A DNA stretch of 64,000 bases, taken from Providencia vermicola. GTDB lineage: Bacteria; Pseudomonadota; Gammaproteobacteria; Enterobacterales; Enterobacteriaceae. This document shows, in pieces, positions 23,081 to 32,687 of this stretch. The DNA lies in assembly GCF_010748935.1 (NCBI RefSeq), contig NZ_CP048796.1, positions 2,235,001 to 2,299,000 on the forward strand, in the 5' to 3' direction. Under the pieces are notes generated by a model. The model saw only the letters and a list, made by a program, of their open reading frames with translations. It did not search any database and was not told where the DNA came from. The first letter of the stretch is position 1. Each line of letters begins with the position of its first letter. Both the position numbers and the translations under genes were made by a program.

Positions 23081-23661
23081 TAGAATTTCACCAAACCACT
23101 AAAACCCATAAATGCTAAAGACATAAGTCCAGCAGTAACTAGGCCAATAGATGAACCACGAAAAGGAGCAGGGACATCGGCAACAGCAAGCCGTTCACGA
23201 ATAGCGGCAAACAAAACCATGACCAATGAGAAGCCGACTGCGGCAGCAAAACCATAAACGGCTGACTGTAAGAAACCATGCGACTGGTTGATATTTAACA
23301 GAGCAACACCTAACACAGCACAGTTAGTTGTAATGAGTGGGAGAAAAATCCCTAATAAGCGGTAGAGTGTTGGACTGGTTTTTCTGACAACCATTTCGGT
23401 GAACTGAACAACGACGGCGATCACTAAAATAAAGCTGAGGGTGCGTAGATAGAGAAGGTCAAGAGGCACTAAAATTAACGTGTCCATCAGCCAAGAACTG
23501 ATGGAGGCAAGTGTCATGACAAAAGTCGTAGCAAAGCCCATTCCAATGGCTGTTTCGAGTTTTTTTGATACGCCCATAAATGGACACAGACCAAGGAATT
23601 TTACCAGCACAAAGTTATTAACCAGCACTGTTCCAATAAATAGTAAAAGATAATCAGTCAT
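23080..23661 (-). CDS. rsxA: Electron transport complex subunit RsxA
   Basis: 193-aa integral membrane subunit of the NqrE/RnfA family, with six predicted membrane segments. From the ATG at 23661 it begins [18 protein letters not shown], essentially the E. coli protein; the upstream in-frame start at 23679 is rejected on that basis. [10 protein letters not shown] and [16 protein letters not shown] are the inverted half-motifs of the family. First gene of the rsx operon. Confidence 0.96.
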   Translation of the reverse strand: MTDYLLLFIGTVLVNNFVLVKFLGLCPFMGVSKKLETAIGMGFATTFVMTLASISSWLMDTLILVPLDLLYLRTLSFILVIAVVVQFTEMVVRKTSPTLYRLLGIFLPLITTNCAVLGVALLNINQSHGFLQSAVYGFAAAVGFSLVMVLFAAIRERLAVADVPAPFRGSSIGLVTAGLMSLAFMGFSGLVKF

Positions 23662-23748
23662 TTCATAGCCTGAAAACAAAATTAAAGAACAAAGACCGAC
23701 GTATGTCAGTAAAACTGAGCGTATGATAACAAGCTATTTTTGTGATGC

Positions 23749-24189
23749 TTATCGATCTTGTGTGAAAGTCATTTTCACGCGGGCAGAATTTTTAATGTAA
23801 GGCACAAAGACTCCCGCGCCAATAAGTGGCCAAGCGAGTGTTTTTAGTGCGATATTGTCTTCAACGGCAGCGAAGGCGAAGGTTTTTAATCCCAACAGCA
23901 ATAACACTAATAGCCAAATAATAAAACGGCGAGGGAAATGTTTAGAACGAATAAACATCAATTTCAAAATATGAGCGGTAAATAGCGCCATCACAACGGT
24001 AATAAGAAATGATAAACACCAATCTAACGGGATATAACTGGACCAATTCTCAATAGTGGTGACAATTTGATAAAGTTTAATGGAATACATTACTACCATG
24101 GCGCACACAGCAAAAAATGTCATTAAAATAAAGGCGGCTGGAGCAAGGAGCCAACCCGTAATTCGATGATGGTCATAGACAGGCGTCAT
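23749..24189 (-). CDS. ydgK: YdgK-like inner-membrane protein
   Basis: 146 aa with four hydrophobic segments (about residues 13-35, 52-72, 85-102, 115-135). It has a short N-terminus with the R-I-T-G-W-L-L pattern of DUF2569/YdgK proteins. In E. coli ydgK also sits just upstream of rsxA. Function unknown. It may share a promoter with the rsx operon, because only about 90 bp separates it from rsxA on the same strand. Confidence 0.8.
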   Translation of the reverse strand: MTPVYDHHRITGWLLAPAAFILMTFFAVCAMVVMYSIKLYQIVTTIENWSSYIPLDWCLSFLITVVMALFTAHILKLMFIRSKHFPRRFIIWLLVLLLLGLKTFAFAAVEDNIALKTLAWPLIGAGVFVPYIKNSARVKMTFTQDR

Positions 24190-24416
24190 ATCAATTTATT
24201 CCATATTTAAGTTCATAATAATTCAAATACATATTGTTACCTGCCTAAGAGCATCTAAGCTAGCGTTTAAAATGCTTTTTTTCAGTGTTCAATGGTACTT
24301 AAAATTATTTTGATAGAATCAATCAATGGATATCCTACCATAGTTTTATTTGCTAATTAATTGGTTATGGTGATACTTTTTATACGTTCTGTGGAAACTA
24401 ATAAAATGAGGTTATT

Positions 24417-25460
24417 ATGTCTGCACCAATTAAAGTGGGTATTATTGGTTATGGTTATGCAAGTAAAACATTTCATGCACCTTTTATTGCCACTTTGCCA
24501 GGTTATGAGCTGACAGCAATTTCAAGCAGTCAGCCAGATAAAGTGACGACAGATTGGCCGAATGTTACGGTAGTCTCCTCTCCAGAACAGTTACTTGCAA
24601 ATCCTGAAATAGAATTAGTTATTATTCCAACACCGAACGATACTCATTATCCGCTGGCGAGCCAAGCACTAGCGGCAGGTAAACATGTTGTTGTGGATAA
24701 ACCTTTTACTGTTACTGTTGAAGAAGCCGAAGCGCTACAACAACAGGCCCAAAAAGCAGAAAAAATACTTTCTGTGTACCATAATCGTCGTTGGGATGCG
24801 GGCTTTTTGACGTTAAAACAGCTCTTTGCTGACGGTTGCTTAGGTGACATTAAATATTATGAATCTCATTTTGACCGCTATCGTCCAGTGACACGCCAAA
24901 GATGGCGTGAATCGGCTGTTGCCGGCGGTGGAATTTGGTATGATTTAGGCCCGCATTTATTAGATCAAGCCTTACAATTTTTTGGTAAGCCTACCAGTAT
25001 TCATGCAGATTTAGCGATGATCCGCCCTAATGCAGAAGCCGTCGATTATTTCCATGTATTGCTTAATTACGCAGATAAAAAAGTGATTCTTCATGCTACC
25101 ACCGTGGCTGCGGCGGAATCTCCGCTTTATGTCGTCCATGGCATGAAAGGCAGTTATGTTAAATATGGTCTTGATTCCCAAGAAGATAAACTAAAAAGTG
25201 GGGCGTTACCCAACGATGAAAATTGGGGGGTTGATGAACGTAACGGAGTTGTGACGCTGTCACAAGGCGATGAATTGATTTCTAAAGAGTGGGTGAACAA
25301 AAAAGGTCATTACGGTGGTTATTACCTTAAGATTTTCGACGCAATCCGTCATGGCGCCGAAAACCCAGTACAACCCCAAGAAGCGATTGAAATCATGAAG
25401 CTGATTGAAGCCGGTATCATTTCAGCCAAAGAAAAACGTACTGTAGATATTGATTTCTAA
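24417..25460 (+). CDS. ydgJ: Gfo/Idh/MocA-family oxidoreductase YdgJ
   Basis: NAD(P)-dependent oxidoreductase; substrate unknown, probably a sugar-like compound. 347 aa. The N-terminal Rossmann motif reads GIIGYGYASKTFHAP, the conserved EKP-type segment reads VVDKPFTVT, and the second domain has GGGIWYDLGPHLLDQAL with the catalytic His region. The length and neighbourhood (ydgK-rsx on one side, add on the other) match E. coli. A matS site lies inside the coding sequence. Confidence 0.92.
   Translation: MSAPIKVGIIGYGYASKTFHAPFIATLPGYELTAISSSQPDKVTTDWPNVTVVSSPEQLLANPEIELVIIPTPNDTHYPLASQALAAGKHVVVDKPFTVTVEEAEALQQQAQKAEKILSVYHNRRWDAGFLTLKQLFADGCLGDIKYYESHFDRYRPVTRQRWRESAVAGGGIWYDLGPHLLDQALQFFGKPTSIHADLAMIRPNAEAVDYFHVLLNYADKKVILHATTVAAAESPLYVVHGMKGSYVKYGLDSQEDKLKSGALPNDENWGVDERNGVVTLSQGDELISKEWVNKKGHYGGYYLKIFDAIRHGAENPVQPQEAIEIMKLIEAGIISAKEKRTVDIDF
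25251..25263. other. matS site (MatP binding)
   Basis: GTGACGCTGTCAC, an exact match to GTGACRNYGTCAC, within ydgJ. Confidence 0.85.
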
Positions 25461-25478
25461 AATTAATTTTAAATTAAT

Positions 25479-25502
25479 GAGCCAGCAAAAGCTGGCTCTT
25501 TG
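25479..25502 (+). terminator. ydgJ terminator
   Basis: GAGCCAGC paired with GCTGGCTC, AAAA loop and TTTGTT tail, just before the next gene. Readthrough into yfeH is possible because that gene starts 13 bp later. Confidence 0.75.
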
Positions 25503-25514
25503 TTAGGTACTAAA

Positions 25515-26489
25515 ATGAATTTGTTAGCAAAACTTAAAATTGATCCTTTCTTGCTTATCATGATTTGTGTTGTGGTAATTGCTAGCCTATTTCCTTGTGA
25601 GGGGGAGATTAAAATCGGCTTTCAATACTTAACGACAGCAGCAATTGCACTGTTATTTTTTATGCATGGCGCAAAGCTGTCTCGCGAATCTATCATGGCC
25701 GGAATTGGACACTGGCGACTGCATTTATTGGTTTTTTCTAGCACATTTATTTTATTTCCTATTATTGGTTTAGGGTTGCATTTCATGGTGCCAACTTGGA
25801 TGTCACCAACCGTGTACATGGGCTTCCTTTACCTTTGCGCGTTACCTGCAACGGTACAATCGGCAATTGCATTTACTTCTGTTGCAGGCGGGAATGTTGC
25901 CGCGGCAATTTGTAGTGCTTCAGCATCGAGCATTTTGGGAGTCTTTTTATCGCCGATCTTAGTGGGCTTCTTAATGGATGAAGATGGCAGCCAAGCGATG
26001 GATACACTGAATGCAATTGGTGCTATTTTATTACAGCTAATGTTGCCATTTGTCGTAGGGCACCTTTCTAGGCCGTTATTAGCGAATTGGATTAACCGGA
26101 ATCGCAAACTAATTAATATCACCGACCGGTCATCAATATTATTGGTTGTTTATGTTGCATTCAGTGAAGCGGTCGTTGAAGGGATATGGCAGCGTATTGA
26201 TGCCTATTCACTCTTTATGATCTCTGTAATCAGTTGCCTTATTTTATTTATTGTTATGGTGCTCAATACATTAGCGGCTCGCCTATTTAAATTTAGCAAA
26301 GAAGATGAAATAACGATTGTATTTTGTGGCTCTAAAAAAAGTCTTGCTAATGGTGTTCCAATGGCGAATGTTCTTTTCCCAGCCTCAGTCGTTGGAGTGA
26401 TACTATTGCCATTAATGATATTCCATCAAATACAGTTGATGGTTTGCGCTGTTCTTGCTCAACGCTATGCAAAGCGCTTAGCTAAATAA
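25515..26489 (+). CDS. yfeH: YfeH-like bile acid:sodium symporter family protein
   Basis: 324-aa membrane protein, about nine or ten transmembrane segments. It contains the family blocks ALLFFMHGAKLSRE, LYLCALPATVQSAIAFTS and VFCGSKKSLANGVPMANVLFP, which are nearly identical to E. coli YfeH. Substrate unknown. The ATG at 25515 is preferred over an in-frame TTG at 25500 that lies in the ydgJ terminator tail. In E. coli yfeH is elsewhere on the chromosome. Confidence 0.9.
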   Translation: MNLLAKLKIDPFLLIMICVVVIASLFPCEGEIKIGFQYLTTAAIALLFFMHGAKLSRESIMAGIGHWRLHLLVFSSTFILFPIIGLGLHFMVPTWMSPTVYMGFLYLCALPATVQSAIAFTSVAGGNVAAAICSASASSILGVFLSPILVGFLMDEDGSQAMDTLNAIGAILLQLMLPFVVGHLSRPLLANWINRNRKLINITDRSSILLVVYVAFSEAVVEGIWQRIDAYSLFMISVISCLILFIVMVLNTLAARLFKFSKEDEITIVFCGSKKSLANGVPMANVLFPASVVGVILLPLMIFHQIQLMVCAVLAQRYAKRLAK

Positions 26490-26535
26490 TTAGTTCTGTG
26501 TCGAGTAGAGGTATCTACTCGATAAAATACCTGTA

Positions 26536-26552
26536 TTTAGTTACAACATACT
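26536..26552 (-). other. Replication termination (Ter) site
   Basis: The minus strand reads AGTATGTTGTAACTAAA, a full match to the Tus-binding core AGNATGTTGTAACTAAA, including the G at the non-permissive face. By E. coli polarity it should stop forks moving toward lower coordinates. Confidence 0.93.
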
Positions 26553-26824
26553 AATGGGTGGAAACAAACTTCATACATTAGCCACTGAGTATAAAAATAA
26601 AAAAGCTAAACAGGGCAGAATTTGGTTGAACTGCCCTAAACGGGGATGTTTGGGGTTAGAATACAGCTTATCTGACTTTATCTTAAAATCCGTTTAAACA
26701 TTTAATGACAGCGGATAGTAAGGTTGAAAATGAATACTCAATCTATTAACTAATTGAATAATAATCTTATTTATTATTTCTATGTCCCATCAACTCAATA
26801 ACATCGATTTTATCCACTGTTAAA

Positions 26825-26926
26825 GGAGGTTGTTTATGGCGGGAGAGCGGCTCGAAACTCTCATGCCTTAATGCGCTAGAGCAAGAGTTGATAGCTAGCA
26901 ACCGTTTGTTCTCTAAGCCAACCTCC
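26825..26926. ncRNA. Candidate structured RNA of unknown type
   Basis: An outer 8-bp helix (GGAGGTTG 26825-26832 with CAACCTCC 26919-26926) encloses two inner helices: GAGAG/CTCTC (26843-26847 with 26858-26862) and GCTAG/CTAGC (26875-26879 with 26895-26899). It lies between convergent genes, so it is not an obvious leader. I do not recognise it as tRNA, riboswitch or ribozyme. Strand unknown. Confidence 0.35.
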
Positions 26927-26952
26927 CAAAATGAAAAAGGAATATACCCTGA

Positions 26953-27963
26953 TTAGCGAAGGGCGGCTTTTTGTCGTAATTGCTGCTTTTCGCTCTCACT
27001 GAGAAAAGACATCGTTAATCCATTGATTTGCGCCTGTTCAATTTCAGCTTGCGTTAATCCTGCCATCGGAGCGGCGATATTATATTCATGGTCTAGCTCA
27101 ATACCTTCAACCGCGGGGTCATCTGTATTGATTGAGGCTAATACGCCGTGATTTAAAAACATTTTCAACGGATGTGCAGATAATGATGATACTGTACTCG
27201 TTTGAATATTGGAGGTCAGGCAGCTTTCAATACCGATTTTATGTGAGGCTAAGTACTCAATGAGTTCTAGGTCTTCATTTGCTTTAACGCCATGACCGAT
27301 TCTTTGCGCACCTAACTGTTTAATCGCATGCCAAATACTCTCTGCACCTGCCGCTTCTCCCGCATGAACCGTTATTTGCAAACCGGCATCACGAGCTCGG
27401 GTAAAGTGGGCATTAAATAGGGAGCCAGGAAAACCAAGTTCGTCACCAGCAAGATCTAGCGCACAAAGCTTATCACGATGAGCGAGAAGACCCGCTAATT
27501 CTTGAGAACAAGCTTCTGGTCCGAAAGTCCGGCTCAAAATACCAATTAAATTGATCTTGATATCATACTGCTTACAACCTGCCATTATCCCATCAATCAC
27601 GGCTTCAACGACACCTTCAATGGGTAATTTGTGTTGCATTGCCATATAGTAGGGAGAAAAACGTAGTTCAGCGTAGTCAATGCCTGCATTATAAGCATCT
27701 TCAACATTTTCTTGAGCCACTCGTTTGCAGGCATCTAAATCTGCTAACACAGCGACTCCCCAATCTAATTTTTGTAAAAATCCGACTAAATCAGCTTCTT
27801 GTGTCATGATTTGTACGTGAGGGCGTAGAGTTTCTAGCTCATAGGCAGGCAACGCGATATTATGCTGTTGAGCGAGAGAAAGAATCGTTTCAGGGCGGAT
27901 ATTACCATCTAAATGGCGGTGGATATCCGTTAATGGCAGTTGTCTGTTAATCACTAATTGCAT
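26953..27963 (-). CDS. add: Adenosine deaminase
   Basis: Deaminates adenosine and deoxyadenosine in purine salvage. 336 aa (E. coli 333). It shows the zinc-site blocks [14 protein letters not shown] at the start, [13 protein letters not shown] (catalytic Glu), [11 protein letters not shown], and SINTDDPAV near the C-terminus. Single gene in the minus direction. The short upstream gap also holds the ydgA-like terminator. Confidence 0.97.
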   Translation of the reverse strand: MQLVINRQLPLTDIHRHLDGNIRPETILSLAQQHNIALPAYELETLRPHVQIMTQEADLVGFLQKLDWGVAVLADLDACKRVAQENVEDAYNAGIDYAELRFSPYYMAMQHKLPIEGVVEAVIDGIMAGCKQYDIKINLIGILSRTFGPEACSQELAGLLAHRDKLCALDLAGDELGFPGSLFNAHFTRARDAGLQITVHAGEAAGAESIWHAIKQLGAQRIGHGVKANEDLELIEYLASHKIGIESCLTSNIQTSTVSSLSAHPLKMFLNHGVLASINTDDPAVEGIELDHEYNIAAPMAGLTQAEIEQAQINGLTMSFLSESEKQQLRQKAALR

Positions 27964-28013
27964 CCCTTTATCTTGCTGATAGTTCGTTGTATATATGTTC
28001 TTAGTATAGATGT

Positions 28014-28049
28014 AAAAACGCCAGTCAAAATTGATTGACTGGCGTTTTA
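28014..28049 (-). terminator. Terminator after the ydgA-like gene
   Basis: ACGCCAGTCAA paired with TTGACTGGCGT with A/T-rich flanks, 20 bp past the stop at 28,069. Confidence 0.8.
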
Positions 28050-28068
28050 AGATTTATTTTAAACTAAA

Positions 28069-29703
28069 TTAGTTTGCTGGTTGTGCGACTTCTGCACCTT
28101 CAGCTGGCGCTTCTTCAACTTCAGGAACGATGATTTCTTCTTCTTCATAATCCAGAGTGCTTTCTGGGCTAGACATGATCTTCATCTTAGTTAAGAAGTC
28201 AGCTAAAGTGTATTTATCCGCGTTGAAAGTAATATCATTACCTGCAAATTTGATAGTCATTGTCAGGTCATTACCTTTTTCAACCATCCACGGTGATTTT
28301 TTCTGCTTAGCTTTTTCAGCACGTTCTTCGTCTGTCATAAACATTTCTTCAAACGGAGAAGAGAACATATCAGAAGTCAGCATCATTTGTGCTTGTTCAA
28401 ATTCAGCTGTTGCTTGTTCCACATACTGTTTTTTGATTTCAGCATCGACAGCTTTACCTTGATCTAAAATAGCTGCTTGAGCAAGCAACTCGATCGCCAT
28501 AGGTTTATTCAGCGTGAAATTAAAGTCAAAAGAGGTCAACAGGCTCTTAACTGCTTCATCAACCTTATTCGACAACGCTAATGAAGTCAGTTCGTCTTGA
28601 TTCCATTTGTTGAAAGTCATGCTTAAGTCAATTGAGCTTTGTCCAGCATCATTTTTCCAGTAAGCAGGGCTAATCGAAAAGGTTGGTTTGCTTTGCAGCA
28701 GTTGAGGTAATGTTTTTGTGACTATATCCATAGCAATTTGTTCCCCAGCAGCGGATGGATTACCACTTGCCAGACCTTCTGCTAAGGCTTTGTTATACTG
28801 CTCAACAAATTGACCTAATGCTTTTGCATCTAATTTATCGATTGAAAGAACCGCTTTACCTGAACCTAAGTTTTGTCCTAGCGCTGTCAGTCCATCAATG
28901 CTATAAGCTAAATTCCCTTTGACCGTTTCTTTTTCAAGAACAGTATCTGAATTGATAGCTAAATTTTTGAAAGAAAATTTAACTTCAGGGATATTAAAAT
29001 CAGTATCTGCGATAACAAACTCTTGTTTACCCGTATAGAAGCCATATTGAGTTTTCGTTACGTTAGAGATTAATTTCAATCCTTTTAAGGTCATTCCCTC
29101 AGATTTATCTGCTTTTTGAATCACTAAATTATCAGTGATTAGAGATGCATCCACTTTTTCGAGGTCAGATGTCGTATTGAACACCATTTTTGAACCGCTG
29201 AAAGAGATACTTGCATCTTCTTTCGAATATTCAATCGGTAACAGTTCTAAATCTGAATCAATACTTTTGCTATAACCAATTACAGCATCACCTGAAATAA
29301 AAGGTTTACCTTTTGTTATTTCAAATAATTCTTTTGTAGAAGCGTTATTTGCCAATTCAATATGTGCTGCACCTAATTTCGGCATTAGGTTAAATTTAGC
29401 AACTTGTGATAGCGGGAAAGGGCCGTGATCAATATCGGTATTGAAAACGATAGTTTCATCAGGACCTGCTGATTCAGCTGCTGAAATAACGATATTTGCT
29501 TGAGATGAGAATACGCCACGTTTAAAGTTTTCAACTTTAAATGTGAGTCCAGCTTCTGGCGCATTTGCAGCAAAAAATGCGTTAGTGTTGCTGATAACTT
29601 TGTTTAATTCCTTTTCTACTTTAGAGCCAGTATACCATGACGCCCCTGTCCAAGCAGCACCCACAGCAATAATAACACCAACTGCAACTAATGACTTTTT
29701 CAT
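28069..29703 (-). CDS. ydgA: YdgA-like DUF945 protein
   Basis: 544 aa from the ATG at 29703. It begins MKKSLVAVGVIIAVGAAW, a single N-terminal membrane anchor followed by a long periplasmic part rich in amphipathic beta segments, as in E. coli YdgA (about 500 aa). The C-terminus ends in an acidic and proline/alanine-rich tail (EEEEIIVPEVEEAPAEGAE). Role uncertain; YdgA proteins are cell-envelope proteins of unknown function. An ATG 18 codons upstream is in frame, but it would place charged residues before the anchor and is rejected. Neighbours add and manA match E. coli. Confidence 0.85.
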   Translation of the reverse strand: MKKSLVAVGVIIAVGAAWTGASWYTGSKVEKELNKVISNTNAFFAANAPEAGLTFKVENFKRGVFSSQANIVISAAESAGPDETIVFNTDIDHGPFPLSQVAKFNLMPKLGAAHIELANNASTKELFEITKGKPFISGDAVIGYSKSIDSDLELLPIEYSKEDASISFSGSKMVFNTTSDLEKVDASLITDNLVIQKADKSEGMTLKGLKLISNVTKTQYGFYTGKQEFVIADTDFNIPEVKFSFKNLAINSDTVLEKETVKGNLAYSIDGLTALGQNLGSGKAVLSIDKLDAKALGQFVEQYNKALAEGLASGNPSAAGEQIAMDIVTKTLPQLLQSKPTFSISPAYWKNDAGQSSIDLSMTFNKWNQDELTSLALSNKVDEAVKSLLTSFDFNFTLNKPMAIELLAQAAILDQGKAVDAEIKKQYVEQATAEFEQAQMMLTSDMFSSPFEEMFMTDEERAEKAKQKKSPWMVEKGNDLTMTIKFAGNDITFNADKYTLADFLTKMKIMSSPESTLDYEEEEIIVPEVEEAPAEGAEVAQPAN

Positions 29704-29811
29704 TATAAACATCCATCCTTTCAGCACGTTATTCAACATGCAATGAATTTTGTACAAGTTTTAACAAACCGTCTTTTGCGTGCAATCAAGACGAACAAAA
29801 CGCAAAATAAA

Positions 29812-30990
29812 TCAAAGGTTATACACGCGAGCAAGTTCACCTATACCTGTTAAGCGAACTTCTTTTTCAAAGGCTGAAATAAAAACAGATTCTCCAGAAC
29901 TGATTTTTAATTCTTCACTGCCTGATCTCAAAACTAACTCACCGTCTATACAAAATAAGATAGAAGCTGTCTCATTAGTTATGTTTATCTCCGTGCCGTT
30001 AATAGAATATATATTAAATGCAAAATCTTCTACTGGTATATGGTATTTACAGATATTTCCTGATTTCTGGGGTTCACTAAGTAAACTTTTGCTTGTTTTA
30101 GGAACAAAATCAACGTTAGCTATCAATTCAGGCACATCAATATGCTTATTGGTCAAACCAGCTCGTAGGACATTATCTGAATTTGCCATGATTTCTAAAC
30201 CTACACCTTCAATATATGCGTGTGGCGTTCTTGCATATAAGAACATCGCTTCGCCAGGTTGTAACTCAATCACATTAAGCAGAAGTGGCACAAATAAACC
30301 AGTATCTTCAGGATAAAGGCTAACCATTTGTTTTATCGTATTCCAAGGTTCACCTTGGCGGCTATTAAGTGCCGCTTTTAATACACCTAATGCTAATTCT
30401 TTCTGCTCCCCAGAAAGACTGAGAATTTGTGCAAATAATTTAGCCAGCTTTTCTTCCGTCGGTGATTGAACAAAAAATTGAATTTCAGGGTGTGCCGCGG
30501 AAACAAAATCAAGTAACTCGGCGATCTCTTGCAATGGGCGAAATGCATTCATCGCTTTAAAAGGGGTGAGCGCATAAATTAGCTCAGGCTTATGATTATC
30601 ATCTTTATAATTACGGATAGGTGAGTCTAGAGGGATACCCGCTGCATTTTCTTTAGCGAAACCAACCTCAGCGTAAACTTTATTCGGATGAACCTGTACA
30701 GAAAGGGGTTTTGCTGCACACAATACTTTGAATAAAAAGGGCAAGCGTGATGAAAAAGACGCGGCTACTTTTTTGCCTAGAATTTTCTCAGGATTACTGG
30801 CAATGTAATCAATTAATGAGAGTTTTTGACCGGTTTTAGCGTTAACAACATAAGAACTCGCTTTAGGATGGGCACCCATCCATAATTCGGCCATTGGCAA
30901 ATGTTCTGGGTTAGGGATAGCGTATAACTGTGTGAGCGCAGTTTTACTTCCCCAGTCATAATTTTGAACTTTATTAATCATTTTTAGCAT
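29812..30990 (-). CDS. manA: Mannose-6-phosphate isomerase
   Basis: Interconverts mannose-6-P and fructose-6-P; needed for mannose use and GDP-mannose supply. From the ATG at 30990 the protein has 392 aa and starts MLKMINKVQNYDWGSKTALT. The type I PMI motifs are present: zinc ligands in SVQVHPNK and in YKDDNHKPELIYAL, then ARTPHAYIEGVGLEIMANSDNVLRAGLT. A TTG start two codons upstream is possible. Divergent from fumC. Confidence 0.96.
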   Translation of the reverse strand: MLKMINKVQNYDWGSKTALTQLYAIPNPEHLPMAELWMGAHPKASSYVVNAKTGQKLSLIDYIASNPEKILGKKVAASFSSRLPFLFKVLCAAKPLSVQVHPNKVYAEVGFAKENAAGIPLDSPIRNYKDDNHKPELIYALTPFKAMNAFRPLQEIAELLDFVSAAHPEIQFFVQSPTEEKLAKLFAQILSLSGEQKELALGVLKAALNSRQGEPWNTIKQMVSLYPEDTGLFVPLLLNVIELQPGEAMFLYARTPHAYIEGVGLEIMANSDNVLRAGLTNKHIDVPELIANVDFVPKTSKSLLSEPQKSGNICKYHIPVEDFAFNIYSINGTEINITNETASILFCIDGELVLRSGSEELKISSGESVFISAFEKEVRLTGIGELARVYNL

Positions 30991-31168
30991 AGCCAAACTC
31001 TCTTTTTCTAAAAATCAACTTATTTCCTTGATACTACAATACAATAAACACGGTTAAGTCGCATTATTGAAATTAAATGTGTGGCATCATAGAGGGGTAT
31101 TGCCAGCTTACCTGCAAGCTGGTGATTTTAAAACCGATTATTCTGTGTATGTACTTAAGGAGATAGTA

Positions 31169-32566
31169 ATGGCAGCCACTCGCATTGAAAAAGACTCAAT
31201 GGGACCAATTGAAGTACCAGCTGACCAGTTGTGGGGCGCGCAAACCCAGCGTTCTTTAGAACATTTCCGTATATCTGTAGAGAAGATGCCAGTTGCTTTA
31301 ATCCATGCCTTAGCCGTGACTAAAAAAGCAGCTGCAAGCGTTAACATGGATTTAGGATTACTTCCTAAAGATCGTGGCGATGCGATTATCGCTGCTGCTG
31401 ACGAAGTACTCGCTGGTAAGCATCCGACAGAATTCCCTCTTGCTATCTGGCAAACAGGTTCTGGCACTCAAAGTAACATGAATATGAATGAAGTGCTTGC
31501 AAACCGTGGTAGTGAGATCTTAGGTGGCCAAAGAGGTAATGACCGTCTTATTCACCCGAACGATGATGTTAACAAGAGCCAAAGTTCCAATGACGTCTTC
31601 CCAACAGCTATGCACGTTGCGGCCGTTGTTGCTATTCGCGAACATTTACTTCCTGAGCTAAAAGCATTACATAAAGTATTAGATGCTAAGGCAAAAGAAT
31701 TTAAAGATATCGTTAAAATTGGTCGTACACACCTACAAGATGCAACTCCGCTGACGTTAGGCCAAGAAATTTCTGGCTGGGTAGCGATGTTAGCTCACAA
31801 TGAAAAACATATTGAAAACTCTGTACCTCATGTGTGCGAACTGGCTCTTGGCGGTACCGCGGTCGGTACGGGTTTAAATACTCACCCTGAATATGCTGTA
31901 CGTGTCGCTAAAAAAATTGCTGAGTTAACAGGGCAACCATTTGTTACTTCACCTAACAAGTTTGAAGCATTAGCAACGTGTGATGCTTTAGTTCACGCTC
32001 ATGGTGCACTAAAAGGTCTTGCTTCATCTTTGATGAAAATTGCGAATGATGTTCGTTGGTTGGCATCTGGTCCTCGTTGCGGTATTGGTGAGATTGCAAT
32101 CCCTGAAAATGAGCCAGGTAGCTCAATTATGCCAGGTAAAGTTAACCCAACACAATGCGAAGCGCTAACGATGCTTTGTGCTCAAGTTATGGGTAACGAT
32201 GTTGCTATCAATATTGGTGGTGCTTCAGGTAATTTTGAGCTGAACGTATTCCGTCCAATGGTCATTGATAATTTCTTACAATCAATTCGCCTCTTGGCCG
32301 ATGGTATGCGTAGCTTCAATGAGCACTGTGCGATTGGTATTGAACCAAACCGTGAGCGCATTGAAAAACTTCTGCATGAATCACTGATGTTAGTGACTGC
32401 ACTAAATACCCATATTGGCTACGATAAAGCAGCTGAAATTGCTAAAAAAGCCCATAAAGAAGGGTTAACGCTGAAAGAATCAGCTTTAAAACTGAATTAT
32501 CTAACCGCTGAACAGTTCGACGAGTGGGTTCGTCCTGAAGATATGGTTGGCAGCATGAAAAACTAA
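31169..32566 (+). CDS. fumC: Fumarase C
   Basis: Iron-free class II fumarase of the TCA cycle, used when iron is scarce or superoxide is high. The ATG at 31169, preceded by TTAAGGAGA, gives 465 aa starting [17 protein letters not shown]. The fumarase signature [13 protein letters not shown] is intact, as are [10 protein letters not shown] and [11 protein letters not shown]. An open frame extends 34 codons further upstream but lacks a ribosome-binding site and homology. No fumA neighbour is present, unlike E. coli. Confidence 0.97.
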   Translation: MAATRIEKDSMGPIEVPADQLWGAQTQRSLEHFRISVEKMPVALIHALAVTKKAAASVNMDLGLLPKDRGDAIIAAADEVLAGKHPTEFPLAIWQTGSGTQSNMNMNEVLANRGSEILGGQRGNDRLIHPNDDVNKSQSSNDVFPTAMHVAAVVAIREHLLPELKALHKVLDAKAKEFKDIVKIGRTHLQDATPLTLGQEISGWVAMLAHNEKHIENSVPHVCELALGGTAVGTGLNTHPEYAVRVAKKIAELTGQPFVTSPNKFEALATCDALVHAHGALKGLASSLMKIANDVRWLASGPRCGIGEIAIPENEPGSSIMPGKVNPTQCEALTMLCAQVMGNDVAINIGGASGNFELNVFRPMVIDNFLQSIRLLADGMRSFNEHCAIGIEPNRERIEKLLHESLMLVTALNTHIGYDKAAEIAKKAHKEGLTLKESALKLNYLTAEQFDEWVRPEDMVGSMKN

Positions 32567-32586
32567 TTAACAGATTAGTTTAAGCT

Positions 32587-32625
32587 AAAAAAAGCACTTG
32601 CTTAACAATAAGTAAGTGCTTTTTT
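32587..32625 (+). terminator. fumC terminator
   Basis: AAGCACTTGCTTA paired with TAAGTAAGTGCTT, followed by a run of T, 20 bp after fumC. Confidence 0.88.
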
Positions 32626-32687
32626 ATGTTGCATAATCTATGTACTTTTTATCACGCTCAATCTCCAACGAACATCGCATTTTATCT

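Larger units (their letters stand above)
26490..26952. other. Gap with Ter site and a structured element
   Basis: About 460 bp between the convergent yfeH and add genes. It holds a Ter site (26,536), an unassigned AT-rich stretch, and a 100-nt inverted-repeat structure (26,825). No convincing protein gene; one 10-codon frame (MAGERLETLMP) follows an AAAGGAGG at 26,822. Confidence 0.6.

Noticed and set aside
26825-26926. tRNA-Sec or hammerhead ribozyme reading of the structured element
   Set aside because: The 8-bp outer stem and a CGAAAC are suggestive, but there is no T-loop, no CCA, and no CTGATGA core.
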